Shown piece after piece: positions 8,595 through 16,836 of a DNA stretch of 64,000 nt. The notes below the pieces were generated by a model that ran no database searches, was not told the DNA's origin, and saw only the letters and a program-made list of their open reading frames with translations. The position numbers and the translations under genes were made by a program. Numbering within the stretch: the first letter of the stretch is position 1; each line of letters opens with the position of its first letter. Origin of the DNA: Terrabacter sp040702505 (lineage in GTDB: Bacteria > Actinomycetota > Actinomycetes > Actinomycetales > Dermatophilaceae); the NCBI RefSeq assembly GCF_040702505.1, contig NZ_JBFBLC010000001.1, forward strand, positions 1,116,001-1,180,000, in the 5' to 3' direction.

Positions 8595-8915
8595 ATGACA
8601 GTCGACGAGGTCGATGCCTACCTGGCAGGACTCGAGCAGCCGAAACGGACCACGGTCGAAGCGCTACCCCGGTCGATCCTGGCCTTCGCCCCGAGCGCCG
8701 ATGAAGGCATCTCTTACGGCATGCCGGCCTTTCGCGTCGACGAAAAGGTGGTCGCAGGGTTCGCCCCATTCAAAAGCCATCTCGCCTACCTGCCGCACAG
8801 TGGCAAAGTTCTCTGGATGTTCGGCGAACGCCTCAGGTAGTACGAGTGCACAAAGAGCTCGCTCCACTTCCCGATCGACAAGCCGCTGCCAGAAGAGCTG
8901 GTCGAAGCCTCGTGA
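8595..8915 (+). pseudogene. DUF1801-family protein interrupted by an in-frame TAG
   Basis: ATG 8595 follows GGAGGAGG at a slightly long spacing and opens a DUF1801-type frame (YdhG-like fold): VDAYLAGLEQPKRTTVEALP, then SYGMPAFRV and HLAYLPHSG. The frame stops at TAG 8838-8840 right after GERLR. The same frame continues for 24 residues with the family's normal C-terminal signature (CTKSSLHFPIDKPLPEELV) to TGA 8913-8915. One nonsense codon therefore separates the two halves of an otherwise intact 106-residue protein. It is probably a recent pseudogene; suppression or a sequencing error are the alternatives. Confidence 0.75.
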
Positions 8916-9268
8916 ACACTAAGCTGCAGATCCTTGATCGTTTACGTTCGCCAAATCCCACCTGCGAGTGAGCCCCGCGACATCTGCGAATCGCGGTATG
9001 ACCGGACGTCGGCCAACGCCGCATTGCTGCGGCTAACGGCGTGTCACAGAGCCCGTGCCCGATGTGTGCCGCGGCGGCGGGTGGTCGACGGTCAGTGGCA
9101 CCGCCGGCGTCATAGTCGTCGGACTGTTCGTCCTCGTATGGGGCTTCGCGACCGCCTACTGGAATCTCGCCGAGATCGAATATGCGACGGACTGGCTTGA
9201 ACGGCTCGCCTGGGACCGAGCGGGAGCGATCAGGCGACGGTGGCCATGTCGGGTTTACAGCTTCTGTA
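8916..9268. other. Gene-poor stretch with a weak membrane-segment ORF
   Basis: This 350-base stretch holds one short plus-strand frame (9055-9300) containing a single convincing hydrophobic segment (GVIVVGLFVLVWGFATAYW). The frame has no clear ribosome-binding site, runs into the end of the opposing SRPBCC gene and ends in arginine-rich sequence. It may be a remnant of a small membrane protein. I see no RNA gene or strong hairpin. Confidence 0.3.
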
Positions 9269-9715
9269 CTAGGTCGCTGCGTCCTCGAGCAGGCGCTTGA
9301 GCGTTTGGAGGTCTTTGCGGTTGGCCCGGCGCATGGCTCGGACCATCACCGGCGCGGTGACATGGCCGAAGCCTGATGGTTCTCCTTGGTTGCGCAGCGT
9401 CATCCTGGTGCCGCCATCGGCGGTGTCGGACCAGGTGTAGGTGGTCTGCATCGGGAAGGGCCCGTCGGCGGTGCTCATCTCGAACCGCTTGCCGGCCACC
9501 AGTTCGCGGACCTCGTAGGTGTATGCGATGCGCCGTCCCAAGAAGTGCGCAACGAACGCCATGCGGGACCCGGCCGCGAGCGGAGGGGGAGTCTCCAGGA
9601 CAACCGCACTGATGTTCACGTACCAGCGCGGAGCGTTCTCGGGATCGGATGCGAAAGCCGCAACCTGCTCGCGAGGAACGTCGATCTCGATGGAGGTCTC
9701 CACGTCTACAGTCAC
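9269..9715 (-). CDS. SRPBCC-family (START-like) protein
   Basis: A 148-residue single-domain protein of the SRPBCC/polyketide-cyclase-like superfamily, whose members bind hydrophobic ligands in a deep helix-grip cavity. The N-terminal strand (VETSIEIDVPREQVAAF), the DPENAPRWY helix and the C-terminal long helix (VMVRAMRRANRKDLQTLKRLLE) match this fold. No catalytic residues can be assigned and the ligand is unknown. It lies opposite a second SRPBCC gene (9867) with a 150-base gap between start codons, so the two may share a divergent control region. It is one of four SRPBCC genes within 3.4 kb of this element. Confidence 0.8.
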   Translation of the reverse strand: MTVDVETSIEIDVPREQVAAFASDPENAPRWYVNISAVVLETPPPLAAGSRMAFVAHFLGRRIAYTYEVRELVAGKRFEMSTADGPFPMQTTYTWSDTADGGTRMTLRNQGEPSGFGHVTAPVMVRAMRRANRKDLQTLKRLLEDAAT

Positions 9716-9866
9716 CGCACAAGCGTATGTCCGAGCGGCTGAGGGAGCCGCTGATGAAGCAGCTCAGTGCCGGGCTCGTGGGACGAGCTGGTGATGCAAC
9801 ATCTTGTGGATCGTCTCGCTGCGGCGGGAGAATCGCGCAGCAGTGACCGTCCGTCGAAGGAGTGGC

Positions 9867-10301
9867 ATGCCCGCAGCGCAGCGAACGATCGTCATCGAGC
9901 GGCCCTTAGAGGCGGTCTTCTCCTTCTTCTGCACACCGTCCAACGACGTGCGGTGGCGGCCTCACGTCAAGCAGATTCTGGACCCGCCGGAGATGCGACC
10001 CGGCGCGCGGATCCGGCAGGTCATCGCCGGACCGGGCGGTCGCGGTATCGACGCCGACATCGAGGTGACCGACTACGCACCCTCGTCGCATTATGCGTTC
10101 GCCGTCGTGGCCGGACCCGCCCGTCCGCGAGGTGAGTTCGTGTTCACCAGCATGGGACCGGGCTCCACGTCGGTGACGTTCTCGCTCTCGGCCGATCTTG
10201 GTGGCTTCAAGAAGCTGTTGATGTCCGGGCCGGTCCAAAAGTCCATGGACGGTGAGATGGCCTCACTCGACACCGCGAAGAGGCTTCTTGAGTCCGAGTA
10301 G
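9867..10301 (+). CDS. SRPBCC-family (START-like) protein
   Basis: A 144-residue SRPBCC protein starting at ATG 9867; an upstream ATG at 9804 in the same frame is less likely because GAAGGAG lies just before 9867 and the family's first strand (RTIVIERPLEAVFSFF) begins there. The NDVRWRPHV segment and C-terminal helix (MDGEMASLDTAKRLLES) fit the helix-grip fold. Function and ligand are unknown. It diverges from the SRPBCC gene at 9269 and is followed by a YCII gene whose upstream region holds a perfect palindrome. Confidence 0.8.
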   Translation: MPAAQRTIVIERPLEAVFSFFCTPSNDVRWRPHVKQILDPPEMRPGARIRQVIAGPGGRGIDADIEVTDYAPSSHYAFAVVAGPARPRGEFVFTSMGPGSTSVTFSLSADLGGFKKLLMSGPVQKSMDGEMASLDTAKRLLESE

Positions 10302-10352
10302 AACCGCCCCCGGGCTCACCCCGGGGCGCGGGGCAGGATCTCGGGAGACACC

Positions 10353-10372
10353 ACCTGACCGGCCGGTCAGGT
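10353..10372. promoter_or_regulatory. Perfect 20-bp palindrome, likely TetR-type operator
   Basis: ACCTGACCGGCCGGTCAGGT reads the same on both strands and lies 21 bases upstream of the YCII gene start. A TGACCGGCCGGTCA core is typical of operators bound by TetR-family repressors. The element carries a frameshifted tetR gene at 21004 and a TetR fragment at 21880; either could have been its partner. Confidence 0.55.
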
Positions 10373-10393
10373 AACTACGAGCAGGAGGGCCCC

Positions 10394-10702
10394 ATGGCCA
10401 AGTACATGGTCTTCTACAACACCACGGCGGCAATGCGTGAGCAGATGGCCCAGATCCCGCCCGAGCAGGCGGGTGCCGGGATGCAGGAATGGACGACCTG
10501 GGGTCAGCGTGTCGGTGGGCACCTTGTCGACATGGGTTCTCCGCTTGAGAACACCGGTTCCGAGGACACCCAGGTGAGCGGCTACTCCGTCATCGACGCC
10601 GAGTCGCCCGAACAGCTCGAGCAACTGCTCGACGGCCACCCGCACACGAAGGCCGGCGGCACCATCTCGACCCAGAAGTTCCTCGAGATCCCCGGCATGT
10701 GA
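10394..10702 (+). CDS. YCII-related (DGPF-like) protein
   Basis: A 102-residue single-domain protein of the YCII/DGPF family, a ferredoxin-like fold related to muconolactone isomerases. The start ATG 10394 follows AGGAGGGCCCC. The N-terminal strand KYMVFYN and the VSGYSVIDAESPEQLEQLLDGHPH block, with the conserved pattern around the family His/Asp positions, support the call. Enzymatic activity is not established for most members. A 20-bp palindrome sits in the promoter region, so regulation by a TetR-type repressor is likely. Confidence 0.78.
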   Translation: MAKYMVFYNTTAAMREQMAQIPPEQAGAGMQEWTTWGQRVGGHLVDMGSPLENTGSEDTQVSGYSVIDAESPEQLEQLLDGHPHTKAGGTISTQKFLEIPGM

Positions 10703-10994
10703 CCAGCATTCTCCGACATCGCCGGAGAACCGACGGGAACGTTTCCGTTCACGCCCGTGCGCTGGCCCTCCACCCAAGCAGCGGCAGACGTGATTCAGAC
10801 GCGCCGGGGGATCTTGCGCGGGCTGGGCGCTCGGCTGTCGCTCATGACGGAAACCCGGAATCGACGCCTCGTCGTTCACCAGCAGCATTCATCTTCGACG
10901 AACCGCCTGCCTTGACGTGCTTTTGGTTCTGGTTCCCATGGAGGCTCCTTGCCCAGAACCGTCCCGACCACGACAGGATCGGACGCCGCGGCGC

Positions 10995-11312
10995 TCACGG
11001 CATCCGCTTGCCGATCCACCGGAGCGGACCGCCCACCACCCGGCTCCGATGCCAACCCCGGGCGATCACGAACCGTCGCACGGTTCGCAGACCCTCTCGC
11101 CCAAGGACAAGTGGACCAGTCCGGGCGCGATCCTCAATCTCCCACGCTTGCTTGGCCGCCCAGCGAGCGCACGGGCGGCACACGCCCACCTCGGGATGGT
11201 TACTGAGGTGCACGATGCGGTCCGGGTCGGTGATTGACCCGCAGCACCAGCACTCACCCGGCAGCGGGTCAGTGGGCGGTTGCTCTTGGGCGAGCGGGGT
11301 GTCCATGGTCAT
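10995..11312 (-). CDS. Hypothetical protein with paired CxxC (zinc-ribbon-like) motifs
   Basis: A 105-residue protein containing CWCC near residue 21 and CRPC about 24 residues later, separated by a histidine-rich stretch (IVHLSNHPEVGV), an arrangement suited to binding one zinc ion. The C-terminal half is basic and tryptophan-containing. The start ATG overlaps the stop of the upstream thioredoxin-like gene by four bases (ATGA), so the two are translationally coupled. I do not recognise a named family; nucleic-acid or protein binding is possible. Confidence 0.6.
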   Translation of the reverse strand: MTMDTPLAQEQPPTDPLPGECWCCGSITDPDRIVHLSNHPEVGVCRPCARWAAKQAWEIEDRARTGPLVLGREGLRTVRRFVIARGWHRSRVVGGPLRWIGKRMP

Positions 11313-11635
11313 CGCCCCGCAGCTCTGGCGGCCCGCTCCTTGAGTGCCCTGCGAAGGGCCCCGAGATCAGGCACGTTCCGGGGTCCGGCTGGCGTTCGAT
11401 AGACCCGACAGGCCAGCGCGCCACCGCCGGTGCCGTTGTCGAACAGATCCTCCCCGTCAACGACGAACGAAGGCGAACCGGCGAACCGACAGGCTCGAGC
11501 GGCTTCATCGCTGTCGATGATTCTGACGGTGAACGGTGTGCCGTCCAAGCCGATGTCATCGAGACCACGTCGGAGCAGCGCTGACGCCGCCTCACTCCCA
11601 GGGCATCCCGGTATCACGAGCAGTTCGACATCCAT
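11309..11635 (-). CDS. Thioredoxin-like protein
   Basis: A 108-residue thioredoxin-fold protein. It begins VELLVIPGCPGSEAASALLRR, with a single cysteine at the usual active-site position (GCPGS, not CxxC), and has the cis-proline region AGSPSFVVDGEDLF. Proteins of this type occur beside mercury, arsenic and alkylmercury genes and are thought to be monothiol redox or metal-handling proteins; the role here is unknown. A paralogue with the same plan (IADCPNS and GSPSIHVDG) is at 20630 in the same element. It is upstream of and coupled to the CxxC protein. Confidence 0.72.
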   Translation of the reverse strand: MDVELLVIPGCPGSEAASALLRRGLDDIGLDGTPFTVRIIDSDEAARACRFAGSPSFVVDGEDLFDNGTGGGALACRVYRTPAGPRNVPDLGALRRALKERAARAAGR

Positions 11636-11731
11636 ACCGGCATCATGGCTCTCGGTGGGAGCCTGCTTCCAGGCGATCGGTCATCGGCGGTTTCCGAGCG
11701 GCGGTACTGGGGCTTGTCGCTGAGCATCAGG

Positions 11732-12169
11732 TCAGAGGCGAGCCTCGACCCGTTGCTTGAGGCGGGCGAGGTTCTCGGGCATCTCGCCGCGGGCCTGACG
11801 CCGCACCACGAGGGGCACGAGGAGCCGTCCGAGGCCGTGCCCGTCGAAGTCGACGGCGATGGCCAGCCGTGACCGGGAATCGGAGAGCGGCTCGACGGTG
11901 ACGTCGACGCGGGTGCGGATGGGTCCGTCGATGCCGCGCACGGACCAGGCGCGGGGCGGGTCGAATCGGACGAGCTCCGAGGTCGAGGGTCGTCTCGCGC
12001 CGCCGATGTGGCGCACGGTCAGGCACCGGTCGCCGAGCTGGGGCGTTCCGTGGCTCTCGAGCGTCCCGCTGGTCACGCCTTGCTGCCACTCATGGAACGT
12101 CGTCGGGTCGGTCGCGTAGGCGAACACTGCGGGCGCGGGACGGTTTACCTCCATGGTCACGGTCGTCAT
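11732..12169 (-). CDS. SRPBCC-family protein, third gene of an arsR-AHSA1 operon
   Basis: A 145-residue SRPBCC domain beginning MTTVTMEVNRPAPAVFAYATDPTTFHEWQQGV, a classic start for this superfamily, and ending in a long amphipathic helix. ATG 12169 overlaps the stop of the AHSA1-like gene by four bases, so it belongs to an operon arsR, AHSA1-like, SRPBCC read on the minus strand. Ligand and reaction are unknown. Longer frames extending upstream are shadows of the AHSA1 gene. Confidence 0.8.
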   Translation of the reverse strand: MTTVTMEVNRPAPAVFAYATDPTTFHEWQQGVTSGTLESHGTPQLGDRCLTVRHIGGARRPSTSELVRFDPPRAWSVRGIDGPIRTRVDVTVEPLSDSRSRLAIAVDFDGHGLGRLLVPLVVRRQARGEMPENLARLKQRVEARL

Positions 12170-12654
12170 GGCGTCTGCTCCTTGAGAATGCTGGCGTACC
12201 GGTCGAGGTACAGCGGCCAGCCCTGCTCGTCGTCGACGCCGGCGCGCAGCTGCGGCCAGCCGGGGCCGTGTCGGTCGAGGTGTCGATGCTCGAGCTCGAC
12301 GCGGGTGTGGTCCGGGCCGTCGGCGAGGAACCGCACCTCGACCTCGCTGGCATTGTCGGGGTCGGTCTCCAGCTGCCACGTCGGGCCGATGTCCCAGCTG
12401 AACACCACTCGGTTGGGCGGGTCGTAGGCCAGCACCCGTGCCCAGGCGCATTCGGAGCCGTCCTCGCCCCGGTCGACGATGTGGCCGCCGACGCGAGGCT
12501 CGAAGGTCGTGGAGACGATCGGGGAACCGAGCAGGTTGTGCTCGCGGGGCTTGATGGCATCGAACCGCTGCGTGAACGCCGCGAACGCGCGCTGCGGCGT
12601 CCCTGGCACCACGACTTGGTGGCGCACGACGGGATCTTCGGTGGTCTCGGTCAT
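12166..12654 (-). CDS. AHSA1-like SRPBCC protein
   Basis: A 162-residue protein of the SRPBCC branch related to the activator of Hsp90 ATPase (AHSA1) found in bacterial ArsR operons. The pattern VPGTPQRAFAAFTQRFDAIKPREHN, FEPRVGGHIVDRGEDG, VLAYDPPNRVVFSWDIG and VELEHRHLDRHGPGW is characteristic. Start ATG 12654 overlaps the arsR stop by four bases. In known cases the ArsR-type repressor controls the AHSA1 partner, and the ligand is undefined. A second SRPBCC gene follows in the same operon. Confidence 0.85.
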   Translation of the reverse strand: MTETTEDPVVRHQVVVPGTPQRAFAAFTQRFDAIKPREHNLLGSPIVSTTFEPRVGGHIVDRGEDGSECAWARVLAYDPPNRVVFSWDIGPTWQLETDPDNASEVEVRFLADGPDHTRVELEHRHLDRHGPGWPQLRAGVDDEQGWPLYLDRYASILKEQTP

Positions 12655-12956
12655 TCGTCCTCCTTCATCAGGTCCTCGAAGCCGGACATGGTCCGCGCCC
12701 AGAACGCGTCGAGCTGGTCGCGCAGCGCGGCGACTCCGGCCTCGTTGAGCCGGTAGATCCGTTTCGTTCCCTCGGCGCGGTCGTTGACCAGGCCGACGTG
12801 CTTGAGCACCTTGAGGTGCTGCGAGACCGCCGGCTGGGTGATGGGCAGCGCCTGGGTCAGTTCTCCCACGGTTCGCTCGCCCCCGGCCAGCTCGGTGAGG
12901 ATCGAGCGTCGGTTGCGGTCCGCCAGCGTCGTCCACGCGTCGTCTTCATAAGTCAT
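12651..12956 (-). CDS. ArsR-family transcriptional repressor
   Basis: A 101-residue winged-helix regulator with the typical ArsR layout: DNRRSILTELAGGERTVGELTQAL, the recognition helix ITQPAVSQHLKVLKHVGLV and a wing with RAEGTKRIYRLNEAGV. It has no cysteine, so it is not a classical metal sensor and probably senses something else or simply autoregulates. It is the first gene of the three-gene operon with AHSA1-like and SRPBCC proteins. A TTAC-GAAT-GTAA inverted repeat overlaps its start codon. Confidence 0.87.
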   Translation of the reverse strand: MTYEDDAWTTLADRNRRSILTELAGGERTVGELTQALPITQPAVSQHLKVLKHVGLVNDRAEGTKRIYRLNEAGVAALRDQLDAFWARTMSGFEDLMKEDE

Positions 12957-12974
12957 TACGAATGTAAGTTACGA
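12956..12974. promoter_or_regulatory. Candidate autoregulatory operator of the ArsR operon
   Basis: The start codon of arsR is overlapped by TTACGAATGTAA (4-bp arms around GAAT), and a second TTACGA copy lies 13 bases further along. A compact inverted repeat at the start of an arsR operon is the usual place for an autoregulatory site. The assignment rests on position and symmetry only. Confidence 0.35.
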
Positions 12975-13133
12975 CCGATGAAGCGTCGGGGTCAAGCGTT
13001 CGACGAGGCCTCCCGGCAGCCAGCGGAGGCGGTCGTGAACCCGAACTCCTGAGGACGAAATCCGCTCATCGGCCACGAGCGCCCGGCGACATGGCAGTGC
13101 GTTGCTGAGGCAGGCGACGCCGACAACATTCTG

Positions 13134-13151
13134 CAACTCCATGGAACGTTG
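13134..13151. promoter_or_regulatory. Candidate operator before the sulfur gene cluster
   Basis: The sequence CAACTCCATGGAACGTTG is an imperfect palindrome with CAAC/GTTG ends around a CCATGG core, 45 bases upstream of the MBL-rhodanese start. The ArsR-rhodanese regulator encoded at 16029 is the natural candidate to bind it. No footprint or second copy supports this beyond position. Confidence 0.35.
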
Positions 13152-13196
13152 TAGTGTGGTGGCGTTCGGACTCCTCGCTAGAAGGGCTGCCTGCTG

Positions 13197-14621
13197 ATGG
13201 GCGACATGACCGTGATCCCTCTCGTGGACGAGGGGCTGGGCAACTCCGCGTACCTGCTCGACCTCGGTGACGGGCGGGCGTTGGCGCTCGACGTCAGCCG
13301 TGACCTGCGCCGGGTGCGTGAGGTCACTGACCAGCGTGGGTTCAGGATCGCTTTCGCTGCGGACACGCATCTGCACGCGGACTTCCTCTCCGGAGCGGTC
13401 CAGCTCGGCGCCAGCGACGGGGCTCGTGTGCTGGCCTCGGCCCAGGGCGGGCGCGAGTACCCGCACACGGGGCTGGGTGACGGCGACGAGGTGGATCTCG
13501 GCGGGTTGACCTTGCGTACTCTTGCCACCCCCGGACACACCCATGAGCACATCGCGTTCGAGCTGCTGGACGGCGCTCGGACGGTGGGTGTGTTCACGGG
13601 CGGGTCCCTCATCGTGGGCTCGGCCGCCCGCACCGACCTGGTCTCGCCCGGGCAGACAGAGGAGCTGGCCCGGGCCCAGTACCGGTCGCTGCAGCGTCTG
13701 GCTCTCCTGCCTGACGACGTCGCCGTCTGGCCGACCCACGGCGCGGGGTCGTTCTGCGCGGCGCCTCCCGGGGCGGAGCGGACCTCGACCATCGGGACCG
13801 AGCGGGCCACGAACCCGCTGCTGGGCGCGAGCAGTGAGGACGCCTTCGTCGAGCAGCTGCTGTCCTCGCTGGGCAGCTTCCCGCCCTACTTCCTGCGCCT
13901 GGGTGAGATCAACCGCCGCGGTCCTGCTCTCGTATTGGGTGCCTCACTGCCGGGGCTAACCCCGGCCGAGGTGGGCCGGCTCGTCAGGTGCGGCGCCGAG
14001 GTCGTCGACGTGCGGCCGGTTCCGGACTTCGCCGCCGGTCACATCCCCCGCGCGGTGTCGATCCCGTTGCGGCCGGTGTTCGCCACGTGGCTGGGCTGGC
14101 TCCTGAGCGAGGACACGCCCCTGGTCATCGTGCGCAACGCGGACCAGGACCCGGCAGAGATCCTTTGGCAGGCGCGCAAGGTCGGGTACGACAACGTCCT
14201 GGGCGAGCTCCAGGGCGGCATCGCCGCCTGGAACGAGGACAACCGCCCGGTCCGGGCCACACCCCTGACGACTCCGGATGCCGTCACGGACTCCGCCCAG
14301 GTGATCGACGTGCGGCAGGACCGCGAGTACGCCGGCGCCCACTTGCCCACGGCCCGGAACATCGAGCTCGGCTTCCTGCCGACCTCGGCAAAGCAGCTTC
14401 CGGACGGGCCGATCGTGGTGATGTGCGGCCACTCCGAGCGGGCCATGGGAGCAGCCAGCGTCCTCGAACGCGCCGGACACACCCATGTCAGCGTGCTCGA
14501 CGGCGGCCCTCAGGACTGGGCGGACGCGACAGGCCGTTCGCTGGCCACGGGCAGCCAGGGACAGCGCGAGCGGCAGGGGCAGCCGAGCGCGCACGACAAC
14601 CGAGGGCGTGAGTCGAAGTGA
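13197..14621 (+). CDS. MBL-fold/double-rhodanese fusion, persulfide-handling enzyme
   Basis: A 474-residue fusion related to persulfide dioxygenase-sulfurtransferases such as CstB, which oxidise or transfer sulfane sulfur from persulfides. Residues 1-240 are a metallo-beta-lactamase fold with THLHAD (His58, His60, Asp62) and GHTHEH (His114). The position that normally carries a metal-bridging Asp (FTGD) reads FTGG here. Two rhodanese domains follow, about 255-350 and 360-450. The first lacks a catalytic cysteine (IVRNADQD); the second has it (VVMCGHSERA, Cys410). The GTG start of the MFS gene overlaps its stop. An operon with transporter, ArsR-rhodanese and probably DsrE suggests defence against or use of reactive sulfur. 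Confidence 0.85.
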   Translation: MGDMTVIPLVDEGLGNSAYLLDLGDGRALALDVSRDLRRVREVTDQRGFRIAFAADTHLHADFLSGAVQLGASDGARVLASAQGGREYPHTGLGDGDEVDLGGLTLRTLATPGHTHEHIAFELLDGARTVGVFTGGSLIVGSAARTDLVSPGQTEELARAQYRSLQRLALLPDDVAVWPTHGAGSFCAAPPGAERTSTIGTERATNPLLGASSEDAFVEQLLSSLGSFPPYFLRLGEINRRGPALVLGASLPGLTPAEVGRLVRCGAEVVDVRPVPDFAAGHIPRAVSIPLRPVFATWLGWLLSEDTPLVIVRNADQDPAEILWQARKVGYDNVLGELQGGIAAWNEDNRPVRATPLTTPDAVTDSAQVIDVRQDREYAGAHLPTARNIELGFLPTSAKQLPDGPIVVMCGHSERAMGAASVLERAGHTHVSVLDGGPQDWADATGRSLATGSQGQRERQGQPSAHDNRGRESK

Positions 14622-16036
14622 ACCTCCCCCCTGACTCTGGGTCGCGGACGCAGCCACCCGTCGAACCCGGCGCTGAGCCCATCACACTTCCGGCACCGGC
14701 CGGCGCGAGCGGCCGCAACCGGACTGCAGGACCCGTCGGCGGGTCTGGGCTGGTGCTCGGGCTGCGGGAGAACCTGCCGCAGTTCGTGCTGCTCGTCGCG
14801 GTCAACGCCCTGGTCGGCGGGATGCTCGGCCAGGAACGCACCGTCGTGCCACTCCTGGGCAAGGAGACCTTCGGCCTGTCCGGCTACACCGCCGGACTGG
14901 CCTTCATCCTCGTCTTCGGCCTCGCGAAGGCGGCGACCAACTACGTGGCCGGCTCGTGGATGGACCGGTTCGGCCGCAAGCCCGTGCTCGTGGCCGGCTG
15001 GCTCGTGGCGCTCCCGGTGCCGCTGCTGCTGATCTGGGCCCCGACCTGGGGCTGGGTCATCGCCGCCAACGTGCTGCTCGGCATCAGCCAGGGCATGACC
15101 TGGTCGACCACCGTCGTCATGAAGATCGACCTCGTCGGCCCTGCCCGGCGCGGGCTGGCGATGGGCTTCAACGAAGCCGCCGGGTATGCCGCCGTCGCCG
15201 CCACGGCCCTGGCCACCGGCTACATCGCCCAGGCCCACGGCCTTCGCCCGGCCCCGTTCCTGCTCGGCATCGCCTACGCGGCCCTGGGACTGGGGCTCTC
15301 CACCCTCGCCGTGAAGGAGACTCGGGTCCATGCCCGCCTCGAGGCCGCCGGCCACGTCGCACGTGCCGACGGCCGCCACGACCACCTGCACGGCGGCCTC
15401 ACGGGCCGGCAGGTGTTCACCCAGACCAGCTTCCGCGAGCCGGCTCTGTCCGCGGCAAGCCAGGCGGGCCTGGTCAACAACCTCAACGACGGCCTGGCCT
15501 GGGGCGTCTTCCCGATCCTCTTCGCCGGCGCCGGCCTGTCGGTGTCGAGCATCGGCATCCTCGCCGCGATCTACCCCGCGGTGTGGGGTCTGGGGCAGCT
15601 CGTCACCGGCGGCCTGTCCGACCGCGTCGGCCGAAAGTGGATGATCGCCGCCGGGATGCTGCTGCAAGCCGTCGCCCTCGCCGTTATCGCCGCGGTGGAC
15701 TCCTTCGCCCTCTGGGCCCTCGCGGCGGCCCTGCTCGGTGCCGGCACCGCCATGGTCTACCCGACCCTGCTCGCTGCCATCGGCGACGTGGCGCATCCGG
15801 CCTGGCGGGCCCGGGCCGTCGGCGCCTACAGGCTGTGGCGCGACGCCGGGTTCGCCGCCGGCGCGGTCCTGGCCGGGGTCGTCGCCGACGCCCTCGGGGT
15901 CCGGGCCGCCGTCTGGGTCGTCGCGGCGCTGACCGCCCTATCCGGCGTCGTGGTGGCCGTGCGCATGTACGAAACTCATCACCAGCCCTCGGGAAGGGCC
16001 ACGACACCTGCGACCACGGGAGGAACCCATGGGTGA
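14618..16036 (+). CDS. MFS transporter of the sulfur cluster
   Basis: A 472-residue major-facilitator protein with about twelve hydrophobic segments and the conserved inter-helix motif (SWMDRFGRKPVLVAG after helix 2, repeated as GLSDRVGRKWMIAAG after helix 8). GTG 14618 overlaps the stop of the MBL-rhodanese gene; the first 45 residues are Pro/Gly-rich and probably cytoplasmic. The family exports or imports small solutes. Its placement between MBL-rhodanese and ArsR-rhodanese genes suggests a sulfur species as substrate, for example sulfite or thiosulfate, but this is inference. Confidence 0.85.
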   Translation: MNLPPDSGSRTQPPVEPGAEPITLPAPAGASGRNRTAGPVGGSGLVLGLRENLPQFVLLVAVNALVGGMLGQERTVVPLLGKETFGLSGYTAGLAFILVFGLAKAATNYVAGSWMDRFGRKPVLVAGWLVALPVPLLLIWAPTWGWVIAANVLLGISQGMTWSTTVVMKIDLVGPARRGLAMGFNEAAGYAAVAATALATGYIAQAHGLRPAPFLLGIAYAALGLGLSTLAVKETRVHARLEAAGHVARADGRHDHLHGGLTGRQVFTQTSFREPALSAASQAGLVNNLNDGLAWGVFPILFAGAGLSVSSIGILAAIYPAVWGLGQLVTGGLSDRVGRKWMIAAGMLLQAVALAVIAAVDSFALWALAAALLGAGTAMVYPTLLAAIGDVAHPAWRARAVGAYRLWRDAGFAAGAVLAGVVADALGVRAAVWVVAALTALSGVVVAVRMYETHHQPSGRATTPATTGGTHG

Positions 16037-16694
16037 CCGAGCGGCCAAGGACGCGCTCTTCGCTGAGTTCGCCGCCGTCGGGAAGGTGCTGGGCAACCCG
16101 AAACGCCTGGAGCTGCTGGACCTGCTCGCGCAAGGGCCACGCAGCGTCGAGGACCTCGCCCACGCCGCCGACGTGGGCGTCAGCACCTGCTCAGCCCACC
16201 TGCAGACCCTGCGAGAGGCCGGCCTGCTCGTCACGCGACGCGACGGCAAACGGATCTACTACTCCCTCAGCGGGGACGACGTGGCCGGCCTGTGGGACTA
16301 CCTCCACCAGGTGACCCAACGCCACCGCCCCCAGACCGAGGCGGCCCGCCGCGCCTACCTGGGCCCGGAGGACACCGCCGCCGTCGACACCGACGAGCTG
16401 CTCCGCCGCCTCCACGCCGGCGACGTCACCCTCCTGGACGTGCGCACGGCCCCCGAGTACGCGGCCGGCCACCTACCCGGGGCCGTCCACATCGCCCTCG
16501 AAGAACTGGAACAGCGGCTGTCCGAGCTGCCACCCGGACGGGAGGTCGTGGCCTACTGCCGCGGCCAGTACTGCGTCCTGGCCCACGACGCGGTCCGGCT
16601 GCTCACCACCCACGGCGTGAACGCCCGCCGCGCCTCCCAAGGCGTCCTGGAATGGCGCGTAGCTGGGGTCCTTCCCGACACCGGGGCGGCCTGA
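16029..16694 (+). CDS. ArsR-rhodanese fusion regulator
   Basis: A 221-residue fusion of an N-terminal ArsR winged helix (about 10-95) and a C-terminal rhodanese domain (about 120-215). The recognition-helix region contains one cysteine (GVSTCSAHLQTLREAG, Cys54). The rhodanese carries the catalytic loop AYCRGQYCVLAHDAV with Cys177 and Cys182. ArsR-type persulfide sensors exist as separate proteins (SqrR, BigR); here the DNA-binding module is fused to the likely sulfur-accepting domain. The start overlaps the MFS stop by eight bases. It probably derepresses the cluster from 13197 when persulfide accumulates. Confidence 0.85.
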   Translation: MGDRAAKDALFAEFAAVGKVLGNPKRLELLDLLAQGPRSVEDLAHAADVGVSTCSAHLQTLREAGLLVTRRDGKRIYYSLSGDDVAGLWDYLHQVTQRHRPQTEAARRAYLGPEDTAAVDTDELLRRLHAGDVTLLDVRTAPEYAAGHLPGAVHIALEELEQRLSELPPGREVVAYCRGQYCVLAHDAVRLLTTHGVNARRASQGVLEWRVAGVLPDTGAA

Positions 16695-16836
16695 CACCAC
16701 CGCGCCGCGTCGCGCGCCGGGGCGCCGCTGGGGTCTCGTTCCTCACATCTGACCCGAATGACGGTGGTCGGCTGCGCCTCCAGCGAGGATGAAGAGAGCG
16801 GCGAAAGCACCCGGCGGGGACAGGAGGACCCAGTCG

